Source of the DNA: Ampullaceana balthica
Lineage: Eukaryota; Mollusca; Gastropoda; Lymnaeidae
NCBI GenBank assembly: GCA_944989445.1
Contig: CALYLW010001194.1
Span: 22,515 to 86,514 of the forward strand
Reading direction: 5' to 3'
Length of the DNA stretch: 64,000 bases
The notes beneath the pieces are model-generated. The model worked only from the letters and a program-made list of their open reading frames with translations, ran no database searches and was not told the origin of the DNA. The number at the start of each line of letters is the position of its first letter. Within the stretch, counting starts at the first letter, position 1. Below, one piece after another: positions 1 to 12,134 of the stretch. The position numbers and the translations under genes were made by a program.

Positions 1-1688
1 GTGACCAGACTTTTCCCCCCTCCCCCCCCCACCCCTCCCCCCCCCCACTAGGGTTATGATGCAAAGTTGAGTTAAGACAGATTCAGTCTGTAAATGTTTG
101 AAAATAATCAATACTGTTAGTTATGTCTCATATATAAGGGATTTATAATCAAAAACTTTGTTTTTACGGGTTTGTTTTTTAAATCCCTTATATTAACTTC
201 ACCGGCGTCTCTCTCTCTCTCTCTGTCTGTCTTGGGCGGGCGGAAAAACAGAAGTCAAAAATGACCCATTTCCCATGATCCGATCGAACTGAAATTTGGC
301 ACACGGACCCGTCTAACCTAACAATGCATCGTATCAAAATTTCAGATCGATCGAACGTACCGTAATTAAATTAATGCATTTTTAGTTTATCCTTATATGA
401 GGTATGTAATTTAAATTCACTGTTTGTTATTGTTTTTTTCCCACGTGAAATTTTGAGCTGACGCATTGAGGCGACCCAACGCAGCGACGGGGCGCTTTTG
501 TTTACATTATACGTGTCACTCTGAGCTCGGTCAAGCGAATCGGTGACCAGACTTTTCCCCTCTCCCCCTCCCACCCACCCCTCCCCCCCTAGGGTTATGA
601 AGCAAACTTGAGTTAAGACAGATTCAGTCTGTAAATGTTTGAAAATAATCAATACTGTTAGTTATGTCTCATATATAAGGGATTTATAGTCAAAAACTTT
701 GTTTTTACGGGTTTGTTTTATTAAATCCCTTATATTAACTTCGCGGCCGTCTCTCTCTCATGGGTCATGGGCGGGCGGGCGGAAAAACAAAAGTCAAAAA
801 ATGACCCACTTCCCGTGATCCGATCGAACTGAAATTTGGCACACGGACCCGTCTAACCTAACAATGCATCGTATCAAAATTTCAGATCGATCGAACGTAC
901 CGTAATTAAATTAATGCATTTTTAGTTTATCCTTATATGAGGTATGTAATTTAAATTCACTGTTTGTTATTGTTTTTTTTCTTCCACTTCCACGTGAGTT
1001 TGAGTTGACGCCGACCGTCGTGCCGATACCCCCTCACGTCCCACCCCCATTTTTTTACAGACAAAAGGGACATCACTCGGTGTCAGTCTGTCAATTTTTG
1101 TAGCGTTTGAAAATAATCAAATACTGTTAGTTATGTCTCATATATAAGGGATTTATAGTCAAAAACTTTGTTTTTACGGGTTTGTTTTATTAAATCCATT
1201 ATATTAACTTCGCGGCCGTCTCTCTCTCTGTCTTGGGCTCGGCGGGCGGAAAAACAGAAGTCACAAATGACCCACTTCCCGTGATCCGATCGAACTGAAA
1301 TTTGGCACACGGACCCGTCTAACCTAACAATGCATCGTATCAAAATTTCAGATCGATCGAACGTACCGTAATTAAATTAATGCATTTTTAGTTTATCCTT
1401 ATATGAGGTATGTAATTTAAATTCACTGTTTGTTATTGTTTTTTTCTCCCACTTCCACGTAAGTTTGAGTTGACGCCGACCGCCGTGTTGACGCCGACCG
1501 TCGTGCCGACACCCCCTCACATCCCACCCCCATTTATTAAAGACAAGGGACATCACTCGGTGTCAGTCTGTAAATGTTTGAAAATAATCAATACTGTTAG
1601 TTATGTCTCATATATAAGAGATTTATAGTCAAAAACTTTGTTTTTACGGGTTTGTTTTATTAAATCTCTTATATTAACTTCACCGGCG

Positions 1689-1719
<31 letters not shown>

Positions 1720-3190
1720 GTCTGTCTTGGGCGGGCGGGCGGAAAAAGAAAAGTCAAAAATGACCCACTTCCCATGATCCGATCGAACTGAAATGTGGCA
1801 CACGGACCCGTCTAACCCAACAATGCATCGTATTAAAACTTCAGATCGATCGAACGTACCGTAATTAAATTAATGCATTTTTAGTTTATCCTTATATGAG
1901 GTATGTAATTTAAATTCACTGTTTGTTATTGTCTTTTTTCTTCCACTTCCACGTGAGTTTGAGTTGACGCTGACCGTCGTGCCGACACCCCCTCACGTCC
2001 CACCCCCATTTTTTTCAGACAAAAGACATCACTCGGTGTCAGTCTGTCAATTTTTGTAGCGTTTGAAAATAATCAATACTGTTAGTTATGTCTCATATAT
2101 AAGGGATTTATAGTCAAAAACTTTCTTTTTACGGGTTTGTTTTATTAAATCCTTTATATTAACTCGTGGTGTCTGCGGCCGACCGACCGACCGACCGACC
2201 GACCTTGTCGACAAAACTTTTGATCGATTTTTAACCCACTTGCTCGTAAGCTAGCGAGCTGAAATTTTGCAGGCAGTTTTGTACCGATAATAAAAACAAT
2301 GTATCAAAATTTCAGATCGATCGCATGTACCGTAATTAAATTATTGATTTTTTAGATTATTTTATTTATTCCTATGTGTCATGCTATTTTTTGAGATAGA
2401 GCGTCGCGGTGCGTATTATATTGAACAACCTTTCTGTCGCGCAATAAGGTTTGTATTTTATTGACAGCACTTTTTATAAACATATTTCTGATCGGTGCGC
2501 ATTATATTAAACACGTTTTACGACACAACTGCAATTTTGTATTTTTGGATGGTCTTGCGCTGCGTGTTATAATGAACATTCTTTTAGTTACGTCTCATAC
2601 GTAAAGGATTTATAGTCAAAAACTTGGTTTTTTTACGGGTTGTTTTTATTAAATCATTTATTTTAACGCGTGGATGTTTGAATTGTCGTGCGAATGTTAT
2701 GTCTCGTAAACAAAGGATTTATAGTCAAAAACTTTTTTTTCACGTTTTTTTAAATTAAATTCTGCATATTAACTCGTGGCGTCTGGTTGATGATTTGATT
2801 TTTTGCAGAAAAAATTTGGATCGATTTTTAACACACTTCTACGTTTTCTAGCGAGCTGAAATTTGGCAGGCAGACACATGCTGACAATAAATATGATCTA
2901 TCAAAATTTTAAATCGATCAAATATACTGTAATTAAATTAATTAATTTTTAGATTATCTCTATTTATCTCTAGGTAGCATGTTAATTTTTGTGCTAGAGT
3001 GTCGCGGTGCGTATTACATTGAACAACCATATTAATACGTTCCTTTGGCACGGTGCGACGCCCATTATATTGACGATACTTTTTAAAATATATTCCAGAT
3101 CTGTAAATGTAAAAGCTAGTAATTGCTAGTCTGTCTCGTGGTGCGCACTTTATTGAACATCTTTAGACAATTATAATCCTTTATACCGTG
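1..3190 (-). repeat. Tandem module array 1 (types A1, A2, B; minus orientation)
   Basis: Units read on the minus strand and are joined by a linker seen here as TTTGTTTTTACGGGTTTG. Approximate modules: 1-145 (A1, cut by the window edge), 180-686 (A1), 722-1155 (A2), 1191-1620 (A2), 1661-2110 (A2), 2145-2612 (B), 2650-2721 (deleted mini-B), 2755-3190 (decayed B). A units start TAAATCCCTTATATTAAC and end ATATAAGGGATTTA; the B unit uses TAAATCCTTTATAT and GTAAAGGATTTA. All carry the core AATTACGGTACGTTCGATC (or its B variant). CT and GACC microsatellites vary between units. No coding sequence is supported; small frames across it are chance. The right end is ragged where homology fades before the hAT-like sequence at 3226. 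Confidence 0.88.
2650..2721 (-). repeat. Internally deleted mini-module (72 bp)
   Basis: Between two linkers lies a unit that begins TAAATCATTTATTTTAAC, keeps the B-type CGTGG start, and jumps directly to the B-type end with GTCTCGTAAACAAAGGATTTA. The central roughly 400 bp is absent but both terminal inverted repeats and both linkers remain. This shows that the ends, not the body, define the repeating unit. Confidence 0.65.
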
Positions 3191-3225
3191 ATCAAATCTA
3201 GCTGAAATTTAGCAACCAGACTGTA

Positions 3226-3930
3226 GTAGAAGTGCTGCCAGCGCTAGGTTTTTCATCCTAGATCTGTTTTTTTTTACCTTGTCTAGGTTTCTAGATTTTT
3301 TATTTCAAAAACAGCCATAATCTTGGTTTTTCTGTAAAAAAACTCAATAATCTATATTTAAGTTAAAAATAAAATAAATATGTGAAATTAATATCCTAAA
3401 TAAATTCGATTTTTCAAAAATAACATTAAGCATTAGATGGTATCAGTTTTTTCACTGACACTGTCATCTATGAAAGTTTTTTTTACCGACACTGTCATCT
3501 ATGACAGTTTTTTCACCTGCACAGTATTATGATATATATAGCTCTAACCCACAGAATTCGAAAGATGGTGCTGCTGTTGTCTAAAGAAATCAGGTACAAG
3601 ATAAAACAGTTTGAATGAGCCAAAATATTCAATTTTATTAGACTTCATTACAAACTGAACAGCTCTACCATTTTCTTCTGTCTGTGTTGAGAGAGAAATT
3701 CTCTCAAGTATTCATGGTATAAACCAAAGATAATCTAATACAACTTTTAACAGCTCTACCTTTTCTTCTGCTTGCGTTTGAGAGAATATTCTCTGAAGTA
3801 TTCATTGTATAAACCAAAGATAATCTAATACAACTCTCAGATAGACATTGTTATAAAAACACTTTTCCTATTCCGTATGCAACAACAAACATAAACATTA
3901 TCGTTCTTTCTTTCCGGGATTCGGAAGCCA
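3226..3930 (-). mobile_element. hAT-like dispersed repeat, copy a (partial)
   Basis: Begins AGTGCTGCCAGCGCTAGG, the reverse complement of the right end of the complete element at 15559-16574. Colinear reverse-complement similarity to that element continues through the segment with ATTCTCTCAA and the TAAACCAAAGATAATCTAAT stretch to about 3930. The second terminal repeat is not found here, so this copy is truncated or diverged. No transposase is visible. A short duplicated motif (ACTGACACTGTCATCTATGA) occurs twice near 3455-3510. Confidence 0.6.
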
Positions 3931-3959
3931 TAAAAACCAGGATCATTTTACAGTAAATT

Positions 3960-4540
3960 ATTTTATACATTAGAAAAAAAACTCGTCAGTACATTTAAGT
4001 GCAAATGAAATCCATGGCCCAAGTTTAAACTCCTATATATAAACTTATAAAGGAAGTGTGCAAATTAAAAGACATTCTATTGTCATATCTGGCGTATATG
4101 TTTTTCATGAACACCGCACTAAAAAGCACTATTATTAAAATATTTATAATGAGGTTATAATTGAGACATTTTAATTTAGCGGCAAGATAGATGAGAAGAT
4201 CATATTATTTTATTTAATTTATGTTAAATTGCAATCTTAAAGTTTATGCGACATAATATTATTTAATTGTATTGCTTACACTTTGTATTGCATGTAACTA
4301 AATATGATTTATAGTAATATTTGATTCGAAGGTAAAATAAATTTTTAGAATGCTAGTTATTTCAAATTAAGAAGACTCTAAATTTTATACGCTTTATCGT
4401 CCTATATTCCTTTGCATAATTGACAACTATACACTACTGACCATAAATAGCACATTGAATTATGTCTGATTAAGTGGCACGCCACTTTACTTCGATCTCT
4501 TTAATAAGGGATAGCATTTCAATGAATTGCTTGGATTCCC
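3960..4540. repeat. Diverged paralogous block 1a (partner 32060-32660)
   Basis: Same-strand, colinear similarity to 32060-32660. Shared landmarks in order: a run ending in cattaga(a/g), the TGCCGCACTAAA-like motif, TGCGACATA, CTTTGTA(T/C)TGCATGTAACTAA, and CTTCGATCTCTTTAATAAGGG. Identity is moderate with many indels, so this is an old dispersed repeat or segmental duplication. No coding potential seen. Confidence 0.6.
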
Positions 4541-5311
4541 TTATCCCCGGTATAGATTGATTTTGATTTAAACAATTTCCTGTCAATGGCTCACTTCCTT
4601 CGATATTAAATGTTTCATAAAATTAGTTACTTGCAAAAGGAACATTTAACAACTTAGCATTGACTTTGTTGCATCAAAGACTAAATATCGACTGATAATG
4701 TAATTGTTACTTTTAATTTAAGTTTTTAAACCCCTCATAAAAATGTCTAATATCAAATAAAAATATTTCTTAACATATCGGCTGATCCATCTTTCATAAA
4801 TACAGACTTACGTCATTTGTTGTATTAGAAAGATGTTAATAACAAGGATAGTGGTGACTATAACATATTATAACTTTTATAATACTTAGATACTGTGTTA
4901 TGTTTTGTAGTGATCAGTTCCATGATGTTATTTATTTATGTAAACACATGTTAACATAATCTTCTAGAGTATTAAGATCTTTTGACTCATGCTATTAACT
5001 CAGCTACATATGAGCTGATATTGACTGCATAGCGGAAAACTTCAATAAACGTCCAACGATTCATTGATTTATCTGATTGACAATGGTCATATTTGAACTA
5101 TTTACTCTTCTCTCACACATACGATTCAAACAATTTTATTATGAACATTTCGAATTGTTTCTCTTTTGTAAATATATTTCATAATTCTATCTATAATCTA
5201 ATTGAGATTTGAAAAAGGTCCGTCTTGTTTATGTGTCTAATAAGGGGCGGCAAATTAAAGCACAAATAAAACTTTGGAGTTGTGTGACCTTGATTGACGC
5301 CTCAAATAAAA
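4541..5311. other. Anonymous AT-rich DNA
   Basis: No open frame, tandem repeat or terminal repeat that I can support. It lies between paralogous block 1a and the solo module. Confidence 0.5.
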
Positions 5312-5851
5312 GTTGGCTAAAAAAAACAAACCCGTAAAAACAAAGTTTTTGACTATAAATCCCTTATATATGAGACATAATAAAAATATTTACATATATT
5401 TGCAGACTGAATCTGTCTTAACTCAAATTTGCTTCATAACCCTGGGGGGGGGGAGAGGGGATAAGTCTGGTCACCGATCGCTTGACCGAGCTCAGCGTGA
5501 CATGTAAAATGTAAACAAAAGCACGCCGGTAGTTCGATGGGTCGCGTCAACGCGTGACTGAATAATCCCGTGAAAAAAAAGCAATAACAAACAGTGAGTT
5601 TGAATTACATACGTTATATAAGGATAAACTAAAAAGGCATAAATGTAATTACGGTACGTTCGATCGATCTGAAATTTCGATACGATGAATTGTTAGGNNN
5701 NNNNNNNNNNNNNNNNNNNCATTTCAGCTCGATCGGATCACGGGAAGTGGGTCATCTTTGACTTTTGATTTTCCGCCCGCCCATGAGATGACGACAGAAC
5801 GACAGAGAGACAGAGACGACGGTGAAGTTAATATAAGGGATTTAAAAATAG
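5312..5851 (+). repeat. Solo A1 module with linker
   Basis: An isolated, somewhat diverged A1 unit. It starts in an A-run with the linker ACAAACCCGTAAAAACAAAG, passes TATAAATCCCTTATATATG, the G-rich tract, the CGATCGATCTGAAATTT core and the GGGAAGTGGGTCA motif, and ends AATATAAGGGATTTAAAAA. Its outer limits equal those of array 2 (linker first, GGATTTAAA last). This is good evidence that linker plus module is the unit that moves. Confidence 0.8.
5698..5719. other. 22-N gap
   Basis: Twenty-two Ns interrupt the module core between TGTTAGG and CATTTCAG. In other modules the same interval holds about 21 bases, so the Ns probably stand for unresolved bases of nearly true length rather than a large missing piece. 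Confidence 0.95.
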
Positions 5852-5874
5852 TAAACTTTCATGCAATAATCCAT

Positions 5875-6012
5875 GGGAGACAGACAATTAAGTATTAAAT
5901 GATTTAGGCCCAAGTACACATCATTATACAAGCCAGACACATAAGTATCGAATGATTAGGCCCCAAGTACACATATCAGTTTAGACAAGACAGACACATA
6001 AGTGTCGAATGC
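5875..6012. repeat. 57-bp tandem repeat, about 2.3 copies
   Basis: The motif GACA.ACA.TAAGT.T..AATG followed by TTAGGCCCAAGTACACAT occurs twice, with a third partial start (gacagacacataagtgtcgaatg). Short and degenerate. The remaining DNA up to 6343 shows nothing else. Confidence 0.55.
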
Positions 6013-6343
6013 AGTAAAAACAGATTAAACTTGAAAGTAATGGATAAAGTTTACATTGTAATTTATTGTTGTATTCTATAGTCGGATTTAATGTGTGTAA
6101 GTTCAATGTGATTCGTCTTTCTATAACATTTGATCCATTACCTCTATTGACGTCATATCTTGATACATAAATTGATTGCTACTGAATTCAATTGAAAACT
6201 GTACGTCGTTTGAACAGATAAATCTAAAGGAACAAATATTTAACATGTATTTTGTCAAGCAATGTCACTCTGACTTGTTTCTCACATTCTGGAAAATGCA
6301 CCTGTAAATATTCAAGTAAATCTATGAGAGCAAAACTTTGAGG

Positions 6344-6695
6344 GCAAGTTACGACACAGTTGTCTCTTCACAATTAACTACAGGTGGCACAAGCAAGTTA
6401 CGATACAGTTGTCTCTTCACAATTAACTACAGGTGGCACAAGCAAGTTACGATACAGTTGTCTCTTCACAATTAACTACAGGTGGCACAAGCAAGTTACG
6501 ATACAGTTGTCTCTTCACAATTAACTACAGGTGGCACAAGCAAGTTACGATACAGTTGTCTCTTCACAATTAACTACAGGTGGCACAAGCAAGTTACGAT
6601 ACAGTTGTCTCTTCACAATTAACTACAGGTGGCACAAGCAAGTTACGATACAGTTGTACCTTCACAATTAAATACAGGTGACACAAGCAAGTTAC
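6344..6695. repeat. 49-bp minisatellite, about 7 copies
   Basis: The unit starts GCAAGTTACGATACAGTTGT and continues to GGTGGCACAA. Copies are almost identical except the first (GACACAG) and the last (CTTCACAATTAAATACAGG). The period is not a multiple of three. Confidence 0.95.
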
Positions 6696-6775
6696 ATGTG
6701 AGGTTGTACATTTTTAGGAATGTTTACATTTCTCTTGCTAACAATAACAGAATACGTCATTTGAGTCGTTTAACC

Positions 6776-8040
6776 AAACCATGTTGTCAATTACGTCATG
6801 TCTGTGACGTAGCACATAAATGTACTAGTAACCAAGACAGTATCTAAACCATGTTGTCAATTACGTCATCTCTGTGACGTAGCACATAAATGTACTAGTA
6901 ACCAAGACAGTATCTAAACCATGTTGTCAATTACGTCATCTCTGTGACGTAGCACATAAATGTACTAGTAACCAAGACAGTATCTAAACCATGTTGTCAA
7001 TTACGTCATCTCTGTGACGTAGCACATAAATGTACTAGTAACCAAGACAGTATCTAAACCATGTTGTCAATTACGTCATCTCTGTGACGTAGCACATAAA
7101 TGTACTAGTAACCAAGACAGTATCTAAACCATGTTGTCAATTACGTCATCTCTGTGACGTAGCACATAAATGTACTAGTAACCAAGACAGTATCTAAACC
7201 ATGTTGTCAATTACGTCATCTCTGTGACGTAACACATGAATGTACTTGTAACCAAGACAATATCTAAACCATGTTGTCAATTACGTCATCTCTGTGACGT
7301 AGCACATAAATGTATTAGTAACCAAGACAGTATCTAAACCATGTTGTCAATTACGTCATCTCTGTGACGTAGCACATAAATGTACTAGTAACCAAGACAG
7401 TATCTAAACCATGTTGTCAATTACGTCATCTCTGTGACGTAGCACATAAATGTACTAGTAACCAAGACAGTATCTAAACCATGTTGTCAATTACGTCATC
7501 TCTGTGACGTAGCACATAAATGTACTAGTAACCAAGACAGTATCTAAACCATGTTGTCAATTACGTCATCTCTGTGACGTAGCACATAAATGTACTAGTA
7601 ACCAAGACAGTATCTAAACCATGTTGTCAATTACGTCATCTCTGTGACGTAGCACATAAATGTACTAGTAACCAAGACAGTATCTAAACCATGTTGTCAA
7701 TTACGTCATCTCTGTGACGTAGCACATAAATGTACTAGTAACCAAGACAGTATCTAAACCATGTTGTCAATTACGTCATCTCTGTGACGTAGCACATAAA
7801 TGTACTAGTAACCAAGACAGTATCTAAACCATGTTGTCAATTACGTCATCTCTGTGACGTAGCACATGAATGTACTTGTAACCAAGACAATATCTAAACC
7901 ATGTTGTCAATTACGTCATCTCTGTGACGTACACATGAATGTACTAGTAACCAAGACATATCTAAACCATGTTGTCAATTACGTCATCTCTGTGACGTAG
8001 CACATGAATGTACTTGTAACCAAGACAATATCTAAACCAT
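6776..8040. repeat. 70-bp minisatellite, about 18 copies, hairpin in each unit
   Basis: The unit runs from TAAACCATGTTGTCAATTAC to ACCAAGACAGTATC. Each contains TACGTCA-TCTCTG-TGACGTA, a perfect 7-bp inverted repeat with a 6-nt spacer whose arms are half-sites of the cAMP-response element (TGACG). Most units are identical; units near 7230 and 7870-8040 carry shared variants (acatgaatgtacttg), which suggests block duplication. It abuts the Helitron-type end at 8301. Confidence 0.95.
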
Positions 8041-8301
8041 ATTGATCACACAAGGACAAGTTAGTTGGGATTTTGAAAAAGTGGGCGCCGCAGGCATCCT
8101 AAAAAAGTGCATTTTTTCAAAATAAATAGATTTCAGCTGAACACTTCCGTCATTTTTTACGGGTGATACGCCGCGGGTCTCTCTTTCATTCACTCACAGT
8201 CGTTTGCCCAAACCCACCCCATTTTGACAACTGTATCTTTCAGGAAGTCTTCACCCGTCACTAAATCATTAGCGGCGAATGCTACGCCGCGGGTCAGCTA
8301 G
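8041..8301 (+). mobile_element. Helitron-type 3' end
   Basis: Ends with hairpin GCGGCG-AATGCTA-CGCCGC (8272-8290), then GGGTCAG and CTAG (8298-8301) followed by T. A short GC hairpin about 10 nt before CTRR with insertion before T is the hallmark of Helitron 3' ends. The stretch contains a second GCCGCGGGTCTC motif near 8170. The 5' end (expected to start TC) could not be placed, so the adjacent minisatellites may or may not lie inside the element. Confidence 0.65.
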
Positions 8302-8749
8302 TAGTTAAAATTATGCTCAAAATATAAAAAAATCACATTAAATTTGTGGAAATAAGTGCCACATTGATATGTGAATGAATTAAATTTTAGTGATTTTTCC
8401 GATTCCGATAAATTAAGATTATTGGTAGTAGCTAAAAACATTTGGTGCATATTTTTAATTATGATAACTTGAAATAAATTGTAGGTCTTACTTTAAAAGA
8501 GACTGGTTCAGAGTAACAGTTACTGATTTCATTGATAGACAGAGTCATTAATTATTAATAAGTATTGCAATAATAAATTAAAGGCTATATTATGAAAGTT
8601 AGCGATAGATTTAATTCAAATGTGGGTCGGTGCTTTTTACTTAGAGCAATGATACCACATACATTTCAGACAAGGATATTAAACATGGTTTGTTGTGACA
8701 GAACTTGTTGCTTCTTTGTGTCAGACACTGTAGCTTTGGGAAAGGACAA
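8302..8749. other. Anonymous AT-rich DNA
   Basis: No supported gene or repeat. A 95-codon frame at 8592-8879 has low-complexity composition and lies partly in a dispersed repeat, so it is not called as a gene. Confidence 0.5.
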
Positions 8750-9370
8750 ATTTCTACTTACTTATACACCTGAAATAAATAATATATATTTGTGTTTTTG
8801 TCAAGGTTGTGTTAGTGTTAGTTCTCTAATAAGTATCAAAATATATCATTGCAAAGATATGCAAGGGCTGATAATTTAAGGTGTTATTAAATGCTCGAAA
8901 TAAAATATTCAGTCCAAAAGATGGGGACAAAACACGAGGCAAGTACAAGCAATTTAGGCAGATAAATGCAAGAAATAAATACAGGAGCTTTTCGTTCCTG
9001 ACATGGACAATTGTTGACTAGAACAAGGCAGATAATTACAAGAACCATATACATGAGCTGTTCATTCCTGCCATGAACAATTGTTGACTGGAACATGCTG
9101 TAAAAAGTATTGGTTGAGGCTACAACAATCGACACATTGGTGTCTTTGAGATTATGTTCATAAACCTAAAGTCACAAATATATCAATGAGCAGATCTACA
9201 ATATATCATTTTTGTAGATGTATGGAGGCGAAGTGGTCAACATTCAGAGAAACCACTAATATCAGAAATTTGTTCATGAACCCTCAATAATTACACAAAT
9301 TACAATTTCATTCCCAATAGCTCAATATCTATTGCCATAAGCCTACAGTAACTTGTAAGTGTTTATAGTG
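8750..9370. repeat. Diverged paralogous block 2a (partner 35318-35840)
   Basis: Same-strand colinear similarity to 35318-35840. Shared landmarks: TATACACCTGAAATAAATAA, GTCAAGGTTGTG, AGCAATTTAG.CA.ATAAA, GGTTGAGGCTAC.AC.ATCG, CAGAT.TACAATATATCATTT. Indels are common. No conserved reading frame was seen. Confidence 0.6.
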
Positions 9371-9419
9371 ATATTGTTTAATATCCAGCCCAAATAACAT
9401 GTTGGTTGTCATGGTCTCA

Positions 9420-10700
9420 ACTGGCAACCCACATCGCGCCCGAATTCCAAACGTGAAGAAGGAAAACTTGTATGTGTTTGTGTTTGTGTTTGCTTACGGA
9501 ATATGAAAAGTTGTTTTTGAATCCCTATATCTATCCATCTTTTTTTTTTAGTTTTGTTAATGTAAATCATTGTTTATATTTTGAGTTTTTTTTTTTTTCT
9601 TTTTCTTTTTGACATTTTTTTTTTTTCTTTATCTATTAGATTATCATTGTGTTGTATTTATAAAATAAGTTGTCCTTATGTATGTATACGACTTAACTCT
9701 TTGTTCTTCTATCTAGTGTTTTCTAGGTTTAATGACCTTATAATGTTACTATTGTCAATATTGAATATCGCCAGTGATAAATCTGGCAGCATTTTAAAAT
9801 TGTTCTATTTTATATTTGTCTCTAATTAATTCTGATTTGTTTTGATATAACATCCATGTGTGTCTATATTTTGTAAAATGTTGTTGGGACAGAATTCTGT
9901 CCGTGGATGAAGAAACGTTTCAAAAGTTAAATATTCCTGTCTTTCACGTGTATACTTGAGAGAATATTATCTCAACGCAAGAAGCAGAGTTTGTTAGATA
10001 TGATAAGTTCGTCGTTAAGTCAGTAAATATTTACTATTTTAACTCATACACGCTTCTTCTTATTTCTTGTATCTTGTACCAGACCTCTGACATGTCTCAG
10101 ACAGATGTGGCACTGCACACAGCCGTATCATGGCTGACTTTCGACTCCAAGAGGATAGAGCAATATATATTTTAACTGTAAAATGAAGAAGCAGTTAAAA
10201 TGCTCTTGCCACCTACTGCTTAATTTTATTTTTAAGGAATCAAATTTAGTTAGGATTTCAATTGTAAATATTAATTTAAAGGTGTGTAATGTCTCAGACG
10301 GAAAACGTCATAACACATTGTGTAATCTTACTGTTTTTAGACAACAGTTTAGTATAACAATGTGTTTAAGCATAAATACAAAAGAATCTATACATTCTCA
10401 AAATCGTTAGCATATTAAAATTACGAACCAGTTTTTTCTTGTTCAAATACAATAAAGGTCTTAAAATAATGAAGAATTAACAAATAGCGGCTGAGATATT
10501 TTCTTCTCAATACATCTACATATTGACTTTTATGTAATTTGTCCCCCTTAAAACCCCGTATATTTCTATTAATAGATTTCTGCAATAACATGACGAGGCC
10601 TATTTCCGTATTGTCATAAAATATATTTCCAATATTCCTAGATCATGGCTTTTTTATTGATATCAAAAACCTAGACACCTTGCAATTATATTTCAAACCT
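9420..10700 (+). mobile_element. hAT-like dispersed repeat, copy b (decayed)
   Basis: Colinear with the complete element at 15559-16574 in the same orientation: CCGAATTCC with a TGTGTTTGTGTTTG tract (near 9430-9495), then CTTGAGAGAATATT.TCTCAA (near 9955), CTTGTACCA (near 10072), TTGCCACCTA.TGCTTAATTTTA (near 10210), and the CCTAGATCATGGCT...AAAAACCTAGA terminal region near 10640-10670. A T-rich insertion of about 400 bp (9540-9940) separates the halves. The terminal repeat itself is lost. Confidence 0.5.
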
Positions 10701-10963
10701 TAAGTTTTAATTATTGTAATATTTAATGAGTCGCATTCCCTTTGGTGCATTTTACCCATGGAATGAACACACAATAACAGTCCTAAACACAGGAACGATA
10801 TTTAGTTATAACCACCTATGTGATTATAAACATATTTAAATGTCGGGAATAAATAGTTGTCTTAGAAAAATTAATTATATAAGTTTATGATAATGAAGGC
10901 CTTGATTGAAAGATTATAATCGTATACAATGAGTAAGATAGTAAGGTATTATTTATTAATCAA

Positions 10964-12120
10964 CTAGCAGACCCGTCGTGCGTTGCAACGATCTCAGTAA
11001 AAAGGAATACATATAGTTAAAAAAGGAATTAATTTAAGGGTCACCGGACCCATAAGTTTAACATATGAAGTTCGAAGATCTATTCATTCAATCAATTTCA
11101 TAACAAATATATAAATATTTTTATCTATATTTCCCAATATCGTGTAAAATTGAATGGGGAATACAATTTTAAAAGTTTATTTTAAAAAAAAACAACTTAT
11201 TTAAGGCCCCCGACCCCGAGGAAATCGACATTATGAGTTGGGTGCCCTATAGTAATTTAATATAGGATCTTAAGTTTTTAAATACGGAGTTTGGTCAAAA
11301 TCCAGTTATTTTCTCATTATCTAACACTTAAACTATTTTTAAATAGCTAATATGAGGGGAAAATACATTAAGAGGCCCCCGGGCCCATTCAGTTCAAGAT
11401 GTACATTTTGAAAACCTGTTCATTTAAATTCAGTTTCATCATTGATATATTTCTGAAGTTCTTTAAAAACTGAGTGGGAGATAATATCTTAGAGAATACA
11501 ACAACAAAAAAGACATTTTGGGCCCCCGACCCATTCGATCTAAGATGTAAATTTAAAAATGCTGTTCATTTTAATTCAGTTCCATCATTGATATATTTCT
11601 CAAGATGGTTAAAAATAGAATGGCTAATAATATCTCAAACATATACGAACAAAAGACATTTGGGGCCCCCGGCCCAATCGATGTAAGATGTAAATTTCAA
11701 AATGCTGTTCATTTTAATTCAGTTTCATCATTGATATATTTCTCAAGATCGTTAAAAATAGAATGGCAAATAATATCTCAAACATATTCGAAAAAAAGAC
11801 ATTTGGATCTCCCAGCCCTGAAAGATTGGGCATTAGACGTGCAGTGCCCTTTATTATTTTAATATGGGCTACCAAGTTTTTATATACAAAGTTTGGTTAA
11901 GATCAATTCATTTACTCAGTAGCTATCAAATAAACTAATTTTTATATAGCTCATATAAGCAAAAAAAAATGACATTAAGTGCCCCAGGGCCCAATTAGTG
12001 CAATATGTCAAGTTTAAAACACATGTTTATTTCAATCAATTTCATAGCGGATATATTTCTCTATATTTATCTAGATCTTTAATACTTGAATGGGGAATAA
12101 AATCTTAAACGTTTATAAAA
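10964..12120 (-). mobile_element. Helitron-like block with about 150-bp internal repeats
   Basis: On the minus strand the block ends with palindrome CGTTGCAACG, then CACGACGGGTCTG and CTAG (10964-10967) followed by T, a Helitron-like terminus. Inside, a unit with a GGCCCCCG(G/A)CCC motif, TGTAAATTT.AAAATGCTGTT and TTCATCATTGATATATTTCT recurs near 11380, 11520, 11665 and, weakly, 11195, 11810 and 11980. The same organisation (C-rich block plus AT-rich spacer) is seen at 28431-29335. Two overlapping 70-85 codon frames here are repeat by-products. Confidence 0.45.
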
Positions 12121-12134
12121 AAATACATTTTGGG

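Noticed and set aside
1..3190. Telomeric or rDNA spacer array
   Set aside because: No telomere motif and no rRNA sequence; the modules occur dispersed in both orientations.
9880..9930. Second hammerhead motif (GGATGAAGAAACGTTTC)
   Set aside because: The CUGAUGA box is changed and no stem II can form; judged to be chance.
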